NCBI GenBank assembly: GCA_937127445.1
Contig: CAKZLY010000006.1
Span: forward strand, 26,546-90,545
Reading direction: 5' to 3'
DNA: 64,000 nucleotides
From: Eximiradius sp.
GTDB lineage: Bacteria > Bacteroidota > Ignavibacteria > Kapaibacteriales > UBA2268
Translations under genes and position numbers: made by a program
Notes under the pieces: model-generated
What the model was told of the DNA's origin: nothing
Seen by the model: the letters and a program-made list of their open reading frames with translations, nothing else
The model's database searches: none
Shown here: in pieces, positions 53,360 to 63,126 of the stretch
Numbering within the stretch: the stretch's first letter is position 1
Layout: every line of letters begins with the position of its first letter

Positions 53360-54631
53360 ATGTGTAAATTTAATTACTTTTATTTTGCCTTATTTATGTT
53401 GCTATTTTCAAGTTGCACTGATGACGACAATTCAGTTAACAACACAACCAACTACCCAGAGAAAGCAATATTAAACAAACGTGAAGTAATCTTAAATTTA
53501 AACAATGGTGTGAAAGTTATCAATGGGGGTTTCGGTTCCAGTATAGCATCTAATGAAACAGGGGTGTTTTACGCAATAACTGATAGAGGACCAAATATCG
53601 ACGGAACAAATTCAAATGAAAAAGTATTTTCTAATCCAAATTTTACTCCTCAAATTGGGAAGTTCAAATTAGTTGGCGACAGTCTAAAAATTGAAAAAAT
53701 CATATTACTAAAAGATGAGAATGGAAAAAATTTAAGTGGTTTGCCAAACCCGCAAGGAATTGGAGGAACAGGGGAAAAACCTCTTGATATAAACGGCAAT
53801 GTTTTAAATTATGATGCAAAAGGAATTGATCCTGAGGGGCTTGCAATTGCTAAAGATGGAACTTTTTGGATAGCTGATGAATATGGTCCTCATATCATTC
53901 ATTTTGACGCTAATGGCAAAACTATAGAACAAATAAATCCTTTTGGCAACGGATATGGAGGCAGAAAAATACCTCCTGTATTTAAATATAGAAGGCCTAA
54001 CCGTGGTATGGAAGGTTTAACACTTACAAAAGACGAGAAATACTTGGTTGGGATTATGCAGTCTCCGTTACTAAATCCAGATAAAAATGTTCAAAAAACT
54101 TCAATAGCTGTTAGAATATTATTTTATGGTATTAACAACGGAGAGACCAGAGAGTATATATACTTATTAGAATCCACAGAAACTGCCATTAGTGAAATTG
54201 TTACATTAACAAACAATACATTTTTAGTTCTCGAAAGAGATGGTAAAACACCGGGATCTGATCAGAACATTTTAAAAAAGATATATAAAATTGATGTTAC
54301 AAATGCCACAAATGTAACTTCAAACCAAGAAAATGGTAGGATGATAAATGGTAAAACTATTGAGCAGCTTACTAAAGAAGAAATTATAGCAAGTGGAATT
54401 GTTCCAGTTACTAAAGAAGAAGTATTTGATATAATGTCCATACCGAATTATCCTCACGATAAACCAGAAGGAATAGTAGTAATTAATAATAAAACTATTG
54501 GAATAGTTAATGATGATGATTTCGGTGTTTCTGGGAAAGGAACTTATGAACAAAAGTTAATGCCATTGCTTGGGAACAAATCAGACATGAATATACTGTA
54601 TTTTGTAAAGTTGTCGAAAGAGTTATATTAG
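53360..54631 (+). CDS. Lipoprotein with esterase-like activity of phytase domain
   Basis: The 423-residue protein has a lipoprotein signal (FMLLFSSC) and then a beta-propeller matching the phytase-associated esterase family: GSSIASNETGVFYAITDRGPN, DPEGLAIAKDGTFWIADEYGP and NRGMEGLTLTKDEKYLVG. Family members can be calcium-binding phosphoesterases; the substrate here is unknown. It is a single rightward gene followed by a strong terminator. Confidence 0.82.
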   Translation: MCKFNYFYFALFMLLFSSCTDDDNSVNNTTNYPEKAILNKREVILNLNNGVKVINGGFGSSIASNETGVFYAITDRGPNIDGTNSNEKVFSNPNFTPQIGKFKLVGDSLKIEKIILLKDENGKNLSGLPNPQGIGGTGEKPLDINGNVLNYDAKGIDPEGLAIAKDGTFWIADEYGPHIIHFDANGKTIEQINPFGNGYGGRKIPPVFKYRRPNRGMEGLTLTKDEKYLVGIMQSPLLNPDKNVQKTSIAVRILFYGINNGETREYIYLLESTETAISEIVTLTNNTFLVLERDGKTPGSDQNILKKIYKIDVTNATNVTSNQENGRMINGKTIEQLTKEEIIASGIVPVTKEEVFDIMSIPNYPHDKPEGIVVINNKTIGIVNDDDFGVSGKGTYEQKLMPLLGNKSDMNILYFVKLSKELY

Positions 54632-54649
54632 AAAATTGTAAGTAACATA

Positions 54650-54680
54650 AAAAAAAGGTAGAGAATATCTACCTTTTTTT
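54650..54680 (+). terminator. Terminator after the phytase-esterase-like gene
   Basis: A 13-bp perfect stem (54650-54662 with 54668-54680), loop GAATA, ending in Ts. Confidence 0.9.
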
Positions 54681-54795
54681 ATGACTTTATTTAATGACCT
54701 TATTTAAAAAATTAACTTTTTTATAATTGAACTAATTATTACGACAAAAAACAGTGTGTAAATCCAATTGAAACTAATCTTTAAGAGATTATAAG

Positions 54796-54826
54796 AAATA
54801 GGTTGCGCAAAGCAACCTATTTTTTT
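54796..54826 (-). terminator. Terminator of the rpsT-tRNA-Arg transcript
   Basis: AAATAGGTTGC pairs with GCAACCTATTT, loop GCAAA. It lies just downstream of tRNA-Arg on the minus strand, though the better T-run is on the plus strand. Confidence 0.6.
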
Positions 54827-54831
54827 ACGAG

Positions 54832-54905
54832 CGCACCCGTAGGGATTCGAACCCCAAACCTTCTGATCCGTAGTCAGATGCTCTATCCAGTTGAGCTACG
54901 GGTGC
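54832..54905 (-). tRNA. tRNA-Arg (anticodon ACG)
   Basis: On the minus strand GCACCCG pairs with CGGGTGC, TCTGA/TCAGA enclose CTACGGA (anticodon ACG), and the T arm GGGGTTCGAATCCCT is normal. CCA is not encoded. It lies 7 bases downstream of rpsT. Confidence 0.96.
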
Positions 54906-54912
54906 AAAAAAA

Positions 54913-55179
54913 TTAATTAGCAGCAGCCTGTAATTTGTTAGCAATCTTTGTAATTGCAGATTTATGATTAGCTGCTTTGTTCTTATGAATTACACCACGA
55001 GCAGCAACTTTATCTAATACGCTATATGCTTTGTTTACAAGTTGCAATGCTTCTTCGTAAGTTTTAGCTTCGCGAACGGCACGAATAGCCAGTTTTACTT
55101 GTCTTTTGTTTGCTCTGTTATATAGACGTCTTTTTTTCGACTGTCTTATTCTTTTCAATGCTGACTTATGATGAGCCAT
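54913..55179 (-). CDS. rpsT: Small ribosomal subunit protein bS20
   Basis: This 88-residue basic protein starts MAHHKSALKRIRQSKKRR and has the S20 helices (VDKVAARGVIHKNKAANHKSAITK, in part). Length is typical. It is followed directly by tRNA-Arg. Confidence 0.96.
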   Translation of the reverse strand: MAHHKSALKRIRQSKKRRLYNRANKRQVKLAIRAVREAKTYEEALQLVNKAYSVLDKVAARGVIHKNKAANHKSAITKIANKLQAAAN

Positions 55180-55255
55180 TTCCTATTGTTTTTTTGTTCT
55201 CAATATTTTTGAACTACAAAAATAATTTATTTAACGAAAAATTCCAAAAGAAAAA

Positions 55256-56083
55256 TCAAATTTTAGTTATTTTTTCTTTAAACTCTTGAATTTCGCGTTT
55301 GGAAAGTCCTAATTCAGCAAGTTTATCGTCTGATGGTAGTTCTTTATGTATCAATAGCTTAAGCGCATTCAATTCGTTGCGAGAGAACCTAATTGCTTCC
55401 AGAATGTAGTCTTCGAAAGCCTGGTATGCGATAGGAACAATTTGCTTGATAATTTTAGCAATTGCTTCGGCATAGACGCGTATTTCGTATTGTGCGTGGG
55501 AATCGAGCCGCAGCCGCAAAAAGTGGAAAAGATTGTGCAAATCAATTTTCCAGTACCATTCGGTGTAATTTGATAGTGGCAAATTAATTCGAGCTATTTC
55601 TCTGGCAAGCCCGGTAGAAAGAAGTTCGGAATATTCTTGGAATAATTTTTCTTGTGTAAGTTTCATACGAGAAATTACTTCCGAAGAATGGTTAATAGTT
55701 GTCTCTCCCCTACCTTGCTTGTTGAGAGTGCTTTGGAGACGAAGCTGGTCTGGCTCGGGAAGGTAGAACTCGTCAGGCATTTCGGAATAGCGACCGCTAT
55801 ATTCATTAACGTTGGCAGTACGGTGGCGGATCCATTGGCGTGCAACAAAAATCGGGAGCTTAACGTGGAACTTAAACTCGACCATTTCGAAGGGCGAAGT
55901 ATGCAAATTACGCATCAAATAACGAATTAGAGCAGTATCTTCGCTTACCGATTTAGTACCTTTGCCGTAGGAGACGCGTGCCGCCTGAACAATGGAACTA
56001 TCGTCGCCCATCCAATCAACAAGTCGAACAAAACCGTGGTCGAGACATTTATATTCAAGCACAAGATTATTGTTATTTTCCAT
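55256..56083 (-). CDS. thyX: Flavin-dependent thymidylate synthase ThyX
   Basis: ThyX makes dTMP from dUMP using FAD and NADPH. The ThyX motif RHRTANVNEYSGR lies at residues 86-98, and LDSHAQYEIRVYA near the C-terminus holds the conserved arginine region. Length (275) is within range. The ATG shares one base with the preceding stop (TAATG), so it is coupled to the upstream OmpA-family gene. Confidence 0.95.
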   Translation of the reverse strand: MENNNNLVLEYKCLDHGFVRLVDWMGDDSSIVQAARVSYGKGTKSVSEDTALIRYLMRNLHTSPFEMVEFKFHVKLPIFVARQWIRHRTANVNEYSGRYSEMPDEFYLPEPDQLRLQSTLNKQGRGETTINHSSEVISRMKLTQEKLFQEYSELLSTGLAREIARINLPLSNYTEWYWKIDLHNLFHFLRLRLDSHAQYEIRVYAEAIAKIIKQIVPIAYQAFEDYILEAIRFSRNELNALKLLIHKELPSDDKLAELGLSKREIQEFKEKITKI

Positions 56084-57993
56084 TATTTTACTCTTATTCT
56101 AATTGAACGATTTAAAAATCTGCCTTGTGGTGTTGTTTCATCAAATTTATCTTCGTTAATTCCAGTTTCAATTTTGAATTTGTTTCCAACGATAGAGCGA
56201 ATAAATTGCTCAGTACTAGAAGCACGTTCGCGTGAAAGCCGGACGTTTCGTTCGGCAGTGCCGAGAGCGTCGGCAGACCCCAAGATGATGATTGTTGCAT
56301 TGGCAGGAAGTTTTTCTGAGAGCTGGCGAAGAAGTCCTTTATTGTCTTCACTAAGCTCGCTTGAATTGTAATCGAAACGAAGAATTGCTTCGAAATTATT
56401 GAGATTAAGTTCAATAACTTCTCTCGGTAAATGAGAGATAGCAATAGTATCTTTGAAAACAAAATAAGTGCTATCGTTGATTTTAATCGAGTAAGATAAA
56501 ATTTTGTCTTCCAAATCATCTAAACGTTTTTTAACAGGAATTTTAACTAAGTCGGTGCCAGAGAATTGTATTTCAGAATTTGTAAAACTGTCGGTAATTT
56601 TCAAGATTTCAGATTTATCAATATTTTCAGTTGCAATTAAGAGAGAAATATTACCATCAATTTCAGAATATTTTTGCAAATCAACATATTCTTGCAAAGG
56701 AGCATTACTAACAAGAATATCAACACGTTGGTTTTCATCTATTCCTTCGGGGAAATCCTGATTTGATGGAAAACGTGGGGAAACGCGAGCAAAAGTATTT
56801 ATAATACCTTCAGGGATACCCAAAGAAACAAGTCGTGATTTGACATTTTCAGCACGGCGGCGAGCAAGTTCAATGCCTTCCGGTTCGTTAGTGGATCCTG
56901 AAGTTGCCCCCTCGACTATAATTCTAGCTTTTGGATTATGCTTAACAATTTCAACAATACGAGGTAAGACATATTTGTGTAGTTCAACGGGATTGAAAAC
57001 AAAATAGTTAATGTTTGCAGGAACAGCATCAACGTAGTAATCTGGGATTTTGTCGCTACCGCGAGCAAAGAACACGGCATTCACAAGAGGAGAAGTTGCT
57101 AAAAGTTCATTACCGACAAACACTTTACCATCAAATTTCTTTTGTCGGAGTTCAACAAATGGTTCTTTTGGATGTTCGACATAAATATCAATTTCAACAG
57201 GTGGAGGAGGCGCAGGCTTGGGTTGCTCAATCGTTCTAAACAGTGTATAACGCAAACCTAAATCCAGTCGAACACCATAAATTTTCCAATTGGCATCGTT
57301 TGTAACGTCATTAAAATTGTAATCAAAAGATAAAGTTTGAGTAAAGAAGGTATTATTACCAATTTTCAAATTATTTTCAAGTCCGAAAGAAATGCCAAAA
57401 GCAAGATTGTTTATCGATTTAATATTGCCCGAGGCAATATCGCGACGCTTACGGCGGACACCGTTATCTATAAAGACAGCACCAGCAGGCGAAACAATTT
57501 CCTCGTACTGCTCGAAAGTTTTATTAATAGGAAGTCCAAATCTCAAGCTACCGATAGCACGTAAAGGACCATTGATAAATTCGTCAGTAAATGAGTAAGC
57601 AAATGATGGTGAAATTTCTAAATAAGAAATTTCACCATCTATTTTATCTTTAATTTTGGCTTTTGTAATTGTATTATCAGGGTTTCGCAATGGATATACG
57701 TAATCAATATCGAGAACTCCCGAACGATTTATGTAGCTAAGAACCAAACCAATTGATTTTTTGCTATCCAATGAGCGTTCGAATAAAGCTCCGAAGAAAA
57801 GACCACTACCAGAACCATTCTTGAAGCGACCACAATCAGCAGCACCTTCAAAGTTGTTGAAATCCGCTGAGTAGAGGTTTAATCCATATCCTAATTTAGG
57901 TTGAATTGTGAAAAGTTCGAATTTTTCAACCTGAGAAGATGCAACAAGTTGCGCAAAACAAAAAACAATTACGTAAAATAAAGCTTTTTTCAT
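56083..57993 (-). CDS. OmpA-family outer membrane protein
   Basis: I start at the ATG at 57993, which gives a proper signal peptide (KKALFYVIVFCFAQLVASSQ); the open frame extends 22 codons upstream without features. The 636-residue protein has an N-terminal porin-like beta region (about 25-260), and two OmpA C-terminal-like regions: about 365-450 (IIVEGATSGSTNEPEGIELARRRAENVKSRL, in part) and about 555-636 (FDYNSSELSEDNKGLLRQL, ILGSADALGTAERNVRLSRERA). It probably links the outer membrane to peptidoglycan. Confidence 0.85.
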   Translation of the reverse strand: MKKALFYVIVFCFAQLVASSQVEKFELFTIQPKLGYGLNLYSADFNNFEGAADCGRFKNGSGSGLFFGALFERSLDSKKSIGLVLSYINRSGVLDIDYVYPLRNPDNTITKAKIKDKIDGEISYLEISPSFAYSFTDEFINGPLRAIGSLRFGLPINKTFEQYEEIVSPAGAVFIDNGVRRKRRDIASGNIKSINNLAFGISFGLENNLKIGNNTFFTQTLSFDYNFNDVTNDANWKIYGVRLDLGLRYTLFRTIEQPKPAPPPPVEIDIYVEHPKEPFVELRQKKFDGKVFVGNELLATSPLVNAVFFARGSDKIPDYYVDAVPANINYFVFNPVELHKYVLPRIVEIVKHNPKARIIVEGATSGSTNEPEGIELARRRAENVKSRLVSLGIPEGIINTFARVSPRFPSNQDFPEGIDENQRVDILVSNAPLQEYVDLQKYSEIDGNISLLIATENIDKSEILKITDSFTNSEIQFSGTDLVKIPVKKRLDDLEDKILSYSIKINDSTYFVFKDTIAISHLPREVIELNLNNFEAILRFDYNSSELSEDNKGLLRQLSEKLPANATIIILGSADALGTAERNVRLSRERASSTEQFIRSIVGNKFKIETGINEDKFDETTPQGRFLNRSIRIRVK

Positions 57994-58023
57994 AAATTTC
58001 GTAAAATAAGTTAAATAACTATA

Positions 58024-58031
58024 CAAATATA
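58024..58031 (-). promoter_or_regulatory. Putative -7 element upstream of the OmpA-family gene
   Basis: The minus strand reads TATATTTG, a perfect TAnnTTTG box, 31 bases before the start at 57993. No clear -33 element. It overlaps the leader of the divergent FAD oxidase gene. Confidence 0.3.
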
Positions 58032-58039
58032 TTAAAAAT

Positions 58040-59479
58040 ATGATTGTTAAACATAACAAAAATGAATTTGAAGATTATCTTGTAGATGCTTCTTCGTATG
58101 AGGGATTTGCTGATGAATTAATAATACCAGAGAATGTCGATGAAATAAAACAAATTCTAAAAGAAGCAACGGTCAAGAGCCACAAAATCACAATTTCTGG
58201 TGCTGGCACTGGGCTAACAGGCAGTCGCGTACCGCTGGGCGGGAAAATTCTATCAATGGAACGATTTAATCGAATACTGAATTTTGATAGAGAAAGGAAA
58301 ACATTGAAAGTAGAAAGTTTTGTTCGAATAGAGGAAATAGCGAACTATCTTGCAGGTAGTGGTCTTTTTTACCCGCCAAACCCAACAGAAAAGCTCTCAA
58401 CCATAGGTGGCAATATCGGGAATAACGCTTCGGGAGCAAGGACATATAAATATGGTTCAACACGAAAATATATTAATAAGATTGACGTTGTTTTGCCCAC
58501 TGGTGAAAGTTTGACAATAAAACGAGGCGAAATATTCGCGAATGGGTATAATTTTGAATTTTGCACTAACGGAGGGACACTTATCTCATTTGAATTGCCA
58601 AAGGTACAAATGCCCAAAGTTAAGCATGCAGCAGGATATTATATTGAACAAAATATGGATTTGATTGATTTGTTTATCGGTGCCGAAGGAACACTCGGAG
58701 TAGTTACAGGTGCAGAATTGCAACTACTCGATAGTCCTGAGGAGGTGCTGGGAGCAATTGTGTTCTTTGATTCGCACGATGGAATGTTTGATTTTCTAAG
58801 CGAAATAAAGAAAACAGATGAAATAATTTCTCCAAGACTAATTGAATTTTTTGATGATAATTCAATAATGTTGCTACGCGGAACAATTCCGCACATACCT
58901 AAAACTACGGTTTATGCTCTATGGATAGAAATCGAAACAAGCAAAGAAAAATCTGACGAGACACTGACAAATCTATATTTATTCACTTCGCAATTTACAA
59001 GTTTGGTAGATGATACTTGGGTAGCGTTAAACGAGGCGGAGCACAAACGGCTTGCACATTTTCGGCACGAGCTTCCACTTGCAGTATATGAGAAAATACA
59101 TCAATATAAACAACAGAAGTTGGGCACTGATAGCGCTGTCCCGAATGAATTCGTAAAAGAATACTATGAATATATGGTAAATTTATTTAAACAAGAGCAG
59201 TTAGAGTATGTAATTTGGGGACATATTGGTAATTCGCACTTTCATGCAAACATATTAACAAAGAATGAGGATGAATTCAGAAGAGCGAAGGACGTATATG
59301 TTGATATATTAAGAAGAGCAGTATCGTTAGGTGGGACAATTTCGGCAGAACACGGGATTGGGAAACTGAAAAAAGAGTATTTAAAAATATTATATAGCGA
59401 AGAAATAATTGATGGATTTCGAAAAATCAAAGAAGCATTTGACTCGAAAAACGTATTGAATGATGGAAATATATTTTAA
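58040..59479 (+). CDS. GlcD-like FAD-binding oxidase (D-2-hydroxyacid dehydrogenase)
   Basis: The 479-residue protein has an FAD-binding type 4 domain (SGAGTGLTGSRVPLGG, NIGNNASGARTYKYGSTRKY) and a GlcD/D-lactate dehydrogenase C-terminal domain (HIGNSHFHANIL, EHGIGKLKKEYLK). It should oxidise a 2-hydroxyacid such as D-lactate or glycolate. It starts 46 bases from the divergent OmpA-family gene and is followed by a hairpin. Confidence 0.88.
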   Translation: MIVKHNKNEFEDYLVDASSYEGFADELIIPENVDEIKQILKEATVKSHKITISGAGTGLTGSRVPLGGKILSMERFNRILNFDRERKTLKVESFVRIEEIANYLAGSGLFYPPNPTEKLSTIGGNIGNNASGARTYKYGSTRKYINKIDVVLPTGESLTIKRGEIFANGYNFEFCTNGGTLISFELPKVQMPKVKHAAGYYIEQNMDLIDLFIGAEGTLGVVTGAELQLLDSPEEVLGAIVFFDSHDGMFDFLSEIKKTDEIISPRLIEFFDDNSIMLLRGTIPHIPKTTVYALWIEIETSKEKSDETLTNLYLFTSQFTSLVDDTWVALNEAEHKRLAHFRHELPLAVYEKIHQYKQQKLGTDSAVPNEFVKEYYEYMVNLFKQEQLEYVIWGHIGNSHFHANILTKNEDEFRRAKDVYVDILRRAVSLGGTISAEHGIGKLKKEYLKILYSEEIIDGFRKIKEAFDSKNVLNDGNIF

Positions 59480-59487
59480 AAAAGGAG

Positions 59488-59515
59488 AAAGGCTTCACTT
59501 ACACGTGAAGCCTTT
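59488..59515. terminator. Bidirectional terminator between the GlcD-like and GT2 genes
   Basis: AAAGGCTTCAC (59488-59498) pairs perfectly with GTGAAGCCTTT (59505-59515), loop TTACAC; A/T runs flank both sides. Confidence 0.85.
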
Positions 59516-59535
59516 TCATCAAAAAATATCTCAAT

Positions 59536-60990
59536 TTATTTAGAGAAAATTGCGTGTCTTAGCGACAGGTAACCAACAGTACCAAAACCAAGCAAAAACA
59601 GGAGTTGGAAAGGAATAGCAGCAATTTCTAAATAATATACAGAAATACCAACACCTACGACAAAATATAGAGCTAAAAGAATTTCAAAAAGGACAATCCA
59701 GCTAAATTTATTAGACTTATATTTTTTGACTTTGGGTTTAGGAGCGGTACCAACAATTCCTTCCTTTGGGGTGCGTGCAAATCCAGTCTTCTTTCCAATT
59801 AATGCTTCGAGAACTGCTTTAGTATTATTCACAGCAAAGCCCATACTGCCAGCAAGGAAGACAGGGAAAAGCAATAAACGGCGGCGCCAATCAAGGTGAA
59901 TAGCTTTCTGAGCGTACATATAGAAAAGGAAAGTAGAAATCGAAGCCAAAACGAAAACGCTCATAAACGAATAAAACTGGTCAAAGCCGCCAACAGTATT
60001 TTTAATCAGCACAATGGGAACGTTGAGCAAAGCAACGATTATGATGAATGGGAACACGATATTGCTTGTGAGATGAACAAAGCATTCGAGTTTGACTTTT
60101 AGCGGAATATCAGCTTTGAGAACGCGAGGAAGAAGTTTCTTAGCAGTTTCGACTGCACCTTTGGTCCAGCGGAATTGTTGAGTTTTAAGAGCATTTATAT
60201 CGGCTGGCAATTCAGCAGGAGAAGTTACATCGTTGAGATAGACGAACTTCCACCCACGGAGCTGTGCTCGATAGCTAAGGTCAAGGTCTTCGGTAAGAGT
60301 GTCTGGCTCCCAGTTACCGGCATCAATGATAGCAGATTTACGCCAGATACCGGCAGTACCGTTAAAGTTAATAAAGAAGCCGGCTTTATTACGCACTTGT
60401 TGCTCTAAAACGAAATGCCCGTCGAGAGCGAGAGCTTGGGCGCGAGTAAGGTAGGAATATTCTTCATTTAAATGTTCCCAGCGAGTTTGCACCATGCCGA
60501 TTTGTGGGTTGGAGAAATAAGGAACAGTTTTAAGTAAGAAGTTTTCGTTTGGAACGAAATCGGCGTCAAAAATAGCTACAAAATCACCTTCTGCTATTTC
60601 GAGGCCGTGCTTGAGAGCGCCAGCTTTGTAACCGCTTCTGTTGGTTCGATGAATATATTTAATGTTAAAGCCTTTCTTTTTATATTCTTCTACTAAGGAC
60701 TTGCAAAGTTCTTGAGATTCATCGGTAGAATCGTCAAGCACTTGAATTTCAAGTTTTTCTTTCGGATATTTAATATTACAAACAGAACGAATAAGCCTTT
60801 CGACAACAAAATATTCATTGTAGAGAGGCAATTGAATAGTAACCATTGGAACTTCTTTTGGCAATTCCGGCTCATCAATCTTGTTATTTTGTGTTTTACG
60901 GTAATAGTATAAGAGAATTAAACCATGAATACCAAATCCAAAAAGAATAGAAAGAGCCAGAAAATAGATAATTAGTATTATTTCTTCCAT
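59536..60990 (-). CDS. Membrane GT2 glycosyltransferase (CESA-like)
   Basis: The 484-residue protein has an N-terminal membrane helix, a GT2 core with DDSTDES, DADFVPNENFL, TEDLDLSYRAQLRGWKF and the processive QQFRW motif, and four or five C-terminal membrane helices (about 310-470). These are the features of cellulose/hyaluronan synthase-type glycosyltransferases. The polymer or lipid product is unknown. It is followed 46 bases upstream by LptE in the same direction. Confidence 0.9.
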   Translation of the reverse strand: MEEIILIIYFLALSILFGFGIHGLILLYYYRKTQNNKIDEPELPKEVPMVTIQLPLYNEYFVVERLIRSVCNIKYPKEKLEIQVLDDSTDESQELCKSLVEEYKKKGFNIKYIHRTNRSGYKAGALKHGLEIAEGDFVAIFDADFVPNENFLLKTVPYFSNPQIGMVQTRWEHLNEEYSYLTRAQALALDGHFVLEQQVRNKAGFFINFNGTAGIWRKSAIIDAGNWEPDTLTEDLDLSYRAQLRGWKFVYLNDVTSPAELPADINALKTQQFRWTKGAVETAKKLLPRVLKADIPLKVKLECFVHLTSNIVFPFIIIVALLNVPIVLIKNTVGGFDQFYSFMSVFVLASISTFLFYMYAQKAIHLDWRRRLLLFPVFLAGSMGFAVNNTKAVLEALIGKKTGFARTPKEGIVGTAPKPKVKKYKSNKFSWIVLFEILLALYFVVGVGISVYYLEIAAIPFQLLFLLGFGTVGYLSLRHAIFSK

Positions 60991-61036
60991 AATAGGATTT
61001 TAAATCCTTCAAAGATTAACATACTTCGGTAAAAAA

Positions 61037-61567
61037 TTACCAGCCTGAAACAACAGCCAAAAGTATGTCGTCGGCGATTTGCCTTAGAGCACCTTCGATA
61101 GCTTGATTTCGACCGGCAATAGCATTCTTTACATCAAAAACACCATAATTGGAAAAGTTCTTTTTCCAAATACTTTTTTTGTTAATAAAGTCGTAGTATT
61201 CTGCTGTGCAACTGACCACAATTCTGCGTTCGGTTTCGAGTTCACCGGGAGAGACCGCTACCGTTTGCTCCATAATTGAATTGATAGCAACAATCAGTCG
61301 GGCATCTCCTCCAGATTCAACAAGTTCGAATGAGTTATCACGTTTAAAATTATCTATCAATGACTGAGTTAGCATGATTTTATATTCAGGATTACCAAAG
61401 CCACTTTGGTCATTAACAGTAGGGATAGACAATGTTTTTAAATGTTCAGGCACCGACCCACCAGTAAAAGAATAACAACCTTTTAAAAATGCAGCACTAA
61501 TAAATAAGCAACTTACAAAAGAAATAGAAATTAATATATGAAAAATATGTGAATTATTTTTAATCAT
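61037..61567 (-). CDS. lptE: LPS assembly lipoprotein LptE
   Basis: The 176-residue protein has a lipoprotein signal with cysteine 31 (FLKGCYSF) and the LptE fold motif CYSFTGGSVPEHLKTLSIP. LptE plugs the LptD barrel and helps deliver LPS to the outer leaflet. LptD is not in the window. It starts 10 bases after the MBL hydrolase gene's stop. Confidence 0.85.
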   Translation of the reverse strand: MIKNNSHIFHILISISFVSCLFISAAFLKGCYSFTGGSVPEHLKTLSIPTVNDQSGFGNPEYKIMLTQSLIDNFKRDNSFELVESGGDARLIVAINSIMEQTVAVSPGELETERRIVVSCTAEYYDFINKKSIWKKNFSNYGVFDVKNAIAGRNQAIEGALRQIADDILLAVVSGW

Positions 61568-61577
61568 CAGTTGATTT

Positions 61578-62207
61578 CTAAATATTTAAGTAAGGATTAT
61601 TATCTTTTTCGTTTTTGATGGTTGTAGCATCTCCATGCCCAGGATAGATAATTGTTTCGTCAGGATAAACAAGTAATTTTTGGTGAATAGAGGAAAGCAA
61701 TAAATCGAGCGAACCACCGGGCAAATCGCATCTGCCGATACTACCATCGAAAAGAGTATCACCTGAGAAAATTATATTTTGCCTTTCGACCGAAAAGCAA
61801 ACTCCACCTTCGGTATGGCCGGGAGTATGAATTGCTTTAAAAAACATATTACCCACTTTAATTTTCTCGTTGCCAATTAATTCGACATCAGGGGAAAACT
61901 CTTCCAAATTAAATGGTAATCTGAAAATAGTGAATTTATTTGGCTCTAATACACGATATTTGTCGTTAGTATGAAGATAAATATTTGCCCCAGTCTGCCG
62001 GCGAAGTTCCGGTGCGTCTGCTGTATGGTCCCAATGCGAATGTGTTAAAAATATCGCTGTAACTTTTAGTTGATTGTTTCGTATATGTTTCATAAAAATG
62101 TGGGTACTTTCGAGCGGTGCATCAATAATTACCGCTTCTCCTGTTTCGTCGCTTACAAGATAGCCGTTTGTATCAAATGGTCCCGATGTTATTTTATCTA
62201 TTTTCAT
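61578..62207 (-). CDS. MBL-fold metallohydrolase (glyoxalase II-like)
   Basis: The 209-residue protein has the metal-binding motif THSHWDHTADA, HTPGHTEGGV, FSGDTLFDGSIGR and YPGHGDATTI. This is the short glyoxalase-II-like branch often annotated as hydroxyacylglutathione hydrolase-like; the substrate is unknown. It is co-oriented with lptE. Confidence 0.9.
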   Translation of the reverse strand: MKIDKITSGPFDTNGYLVSDETGEAVIIDAPLESTHIFMKHIRNNQLKVTAIFLTHSHWDHTADAPELRRQTGANIYLHTNDKYRVLEPNKFTIFRLPFNLEEFSPDVELIGNEKIKVGNMFFKAIHTPGHTEGGVCFSVERQNIIFSGDTLFDGSIGRCDLPGGSLDLLLSSIHQKLLVYPDETIIYPGHGDATTIKNEKDNNPYLNI

Positions 62208-62475
62208 ATTATCGTTACAATAACAATATACAAAATTATCAAGTTTTTATAAAATAACAAACATTATTAGTATAGTGGTTAATTATTCATTAATTCTTTA
62301 TGCAAAAATATCTTCGATGATTAATAGAAATTAATTTTCCAGAAAAACGACTACATATTAATAGTGTTTTTATGAATAACAATTAATTTTTACGATTATA
62401 TTTTTAGAAAAACAATTCATTTGTTTTAATAATTACATTTTTGTTATTATATTGAAAATTATTACAATATCGAAA

Positions 62476-63126
62476 ATGAGTAAAGTGGATATAGAAATTA
62501 TTGGAAATAATATTTGCAAAGCATACTCAAGCAATAAATATATTTTGAAAAATATAAGTTTCGAAGGAAGGATTAAGGATATTATAGGAATATGCGGTCC
62601 GAACGGTTCGGGCAAATCAACCTTGATAAAGATAATTGCAGGAATAAACTCAGCAACAAAAGGTAATTTAATTTGGGAAATTGATGGTAAACGACTAAAT
62701 CCAGATGAATATTTTCGCTATTTTGGATTTGTTGCACCATACTTGAATATTTACGAAGAGTTCACACCTGTTGAATTGATAAAAGTTGTAACAAAAATAC
62801 GGCGAACACAAGTTAGTAACAGTAAAATTGATGAATTGCTTGACAAGTTTTATTTAGAGAAGCACTTTAATAAACCAATACGTAATTTTTCGTCAGGGAT
62901 GAAACAAAGAATGAAGCTTTTGCTTTCGGTTTTGCATAGTCCGATTGTACTTATTTATGACGAACCTACAACAAATTTAGATGAGAAAGGGATTAATTTA
63001 GTTAATCTATTAATTAAAGAACAAATTAATAAAAATGGTATTGTTTTTATAGCTTCGAACAGTGAAACAGAGATAAGTTTGTGCAACAAGAAAATATTTG
63101 TACAAAATGAAAAGAATGTAGTATGA
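62476..63126 (+). CDS. ABC transporter ATP-binding protein
   Basis: The 216-residue ATPase has Walker A GPNGSGKST (41-49), signature FSSGM (138-142) and Walker B LIYDEPTTNLD. Length and simple layout resemble CcmA-type or efflux ATPases; no permease is seen next to it. I start at the ATG at 62476; a TTG at 62452 would add eight residues. It overlaps the transglycosylase start by 4 bases (ATGA). Confidence 0.88.
   Translation: MSKVDIEIIGNNICKAYSSNKYILKNISFEGRIKDIIGICGPNGSGKSTLIKIIAGINSATKGNLIWEIDGKRLNPDEYFRYFGFVAPYLNIYEEFTPVELIKVVTKIRRTQVSNSKIDELLDKFYLEKHFNKPIRNFSSGMKQRMKLLLSVLHSPIVLIYDEPTTNLDEKGINLVNLLIKEQINKNGIVFIASNSETEISLCNKKIFVQNEKNVV

Noticed and set aside
58040..58059. OmpA-family gene starting at 58059
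   Set aside because: The first 22 codons would overlap the start of the divergent FAD oxidase; the ATG at 57993 gives a proper signal peptide.
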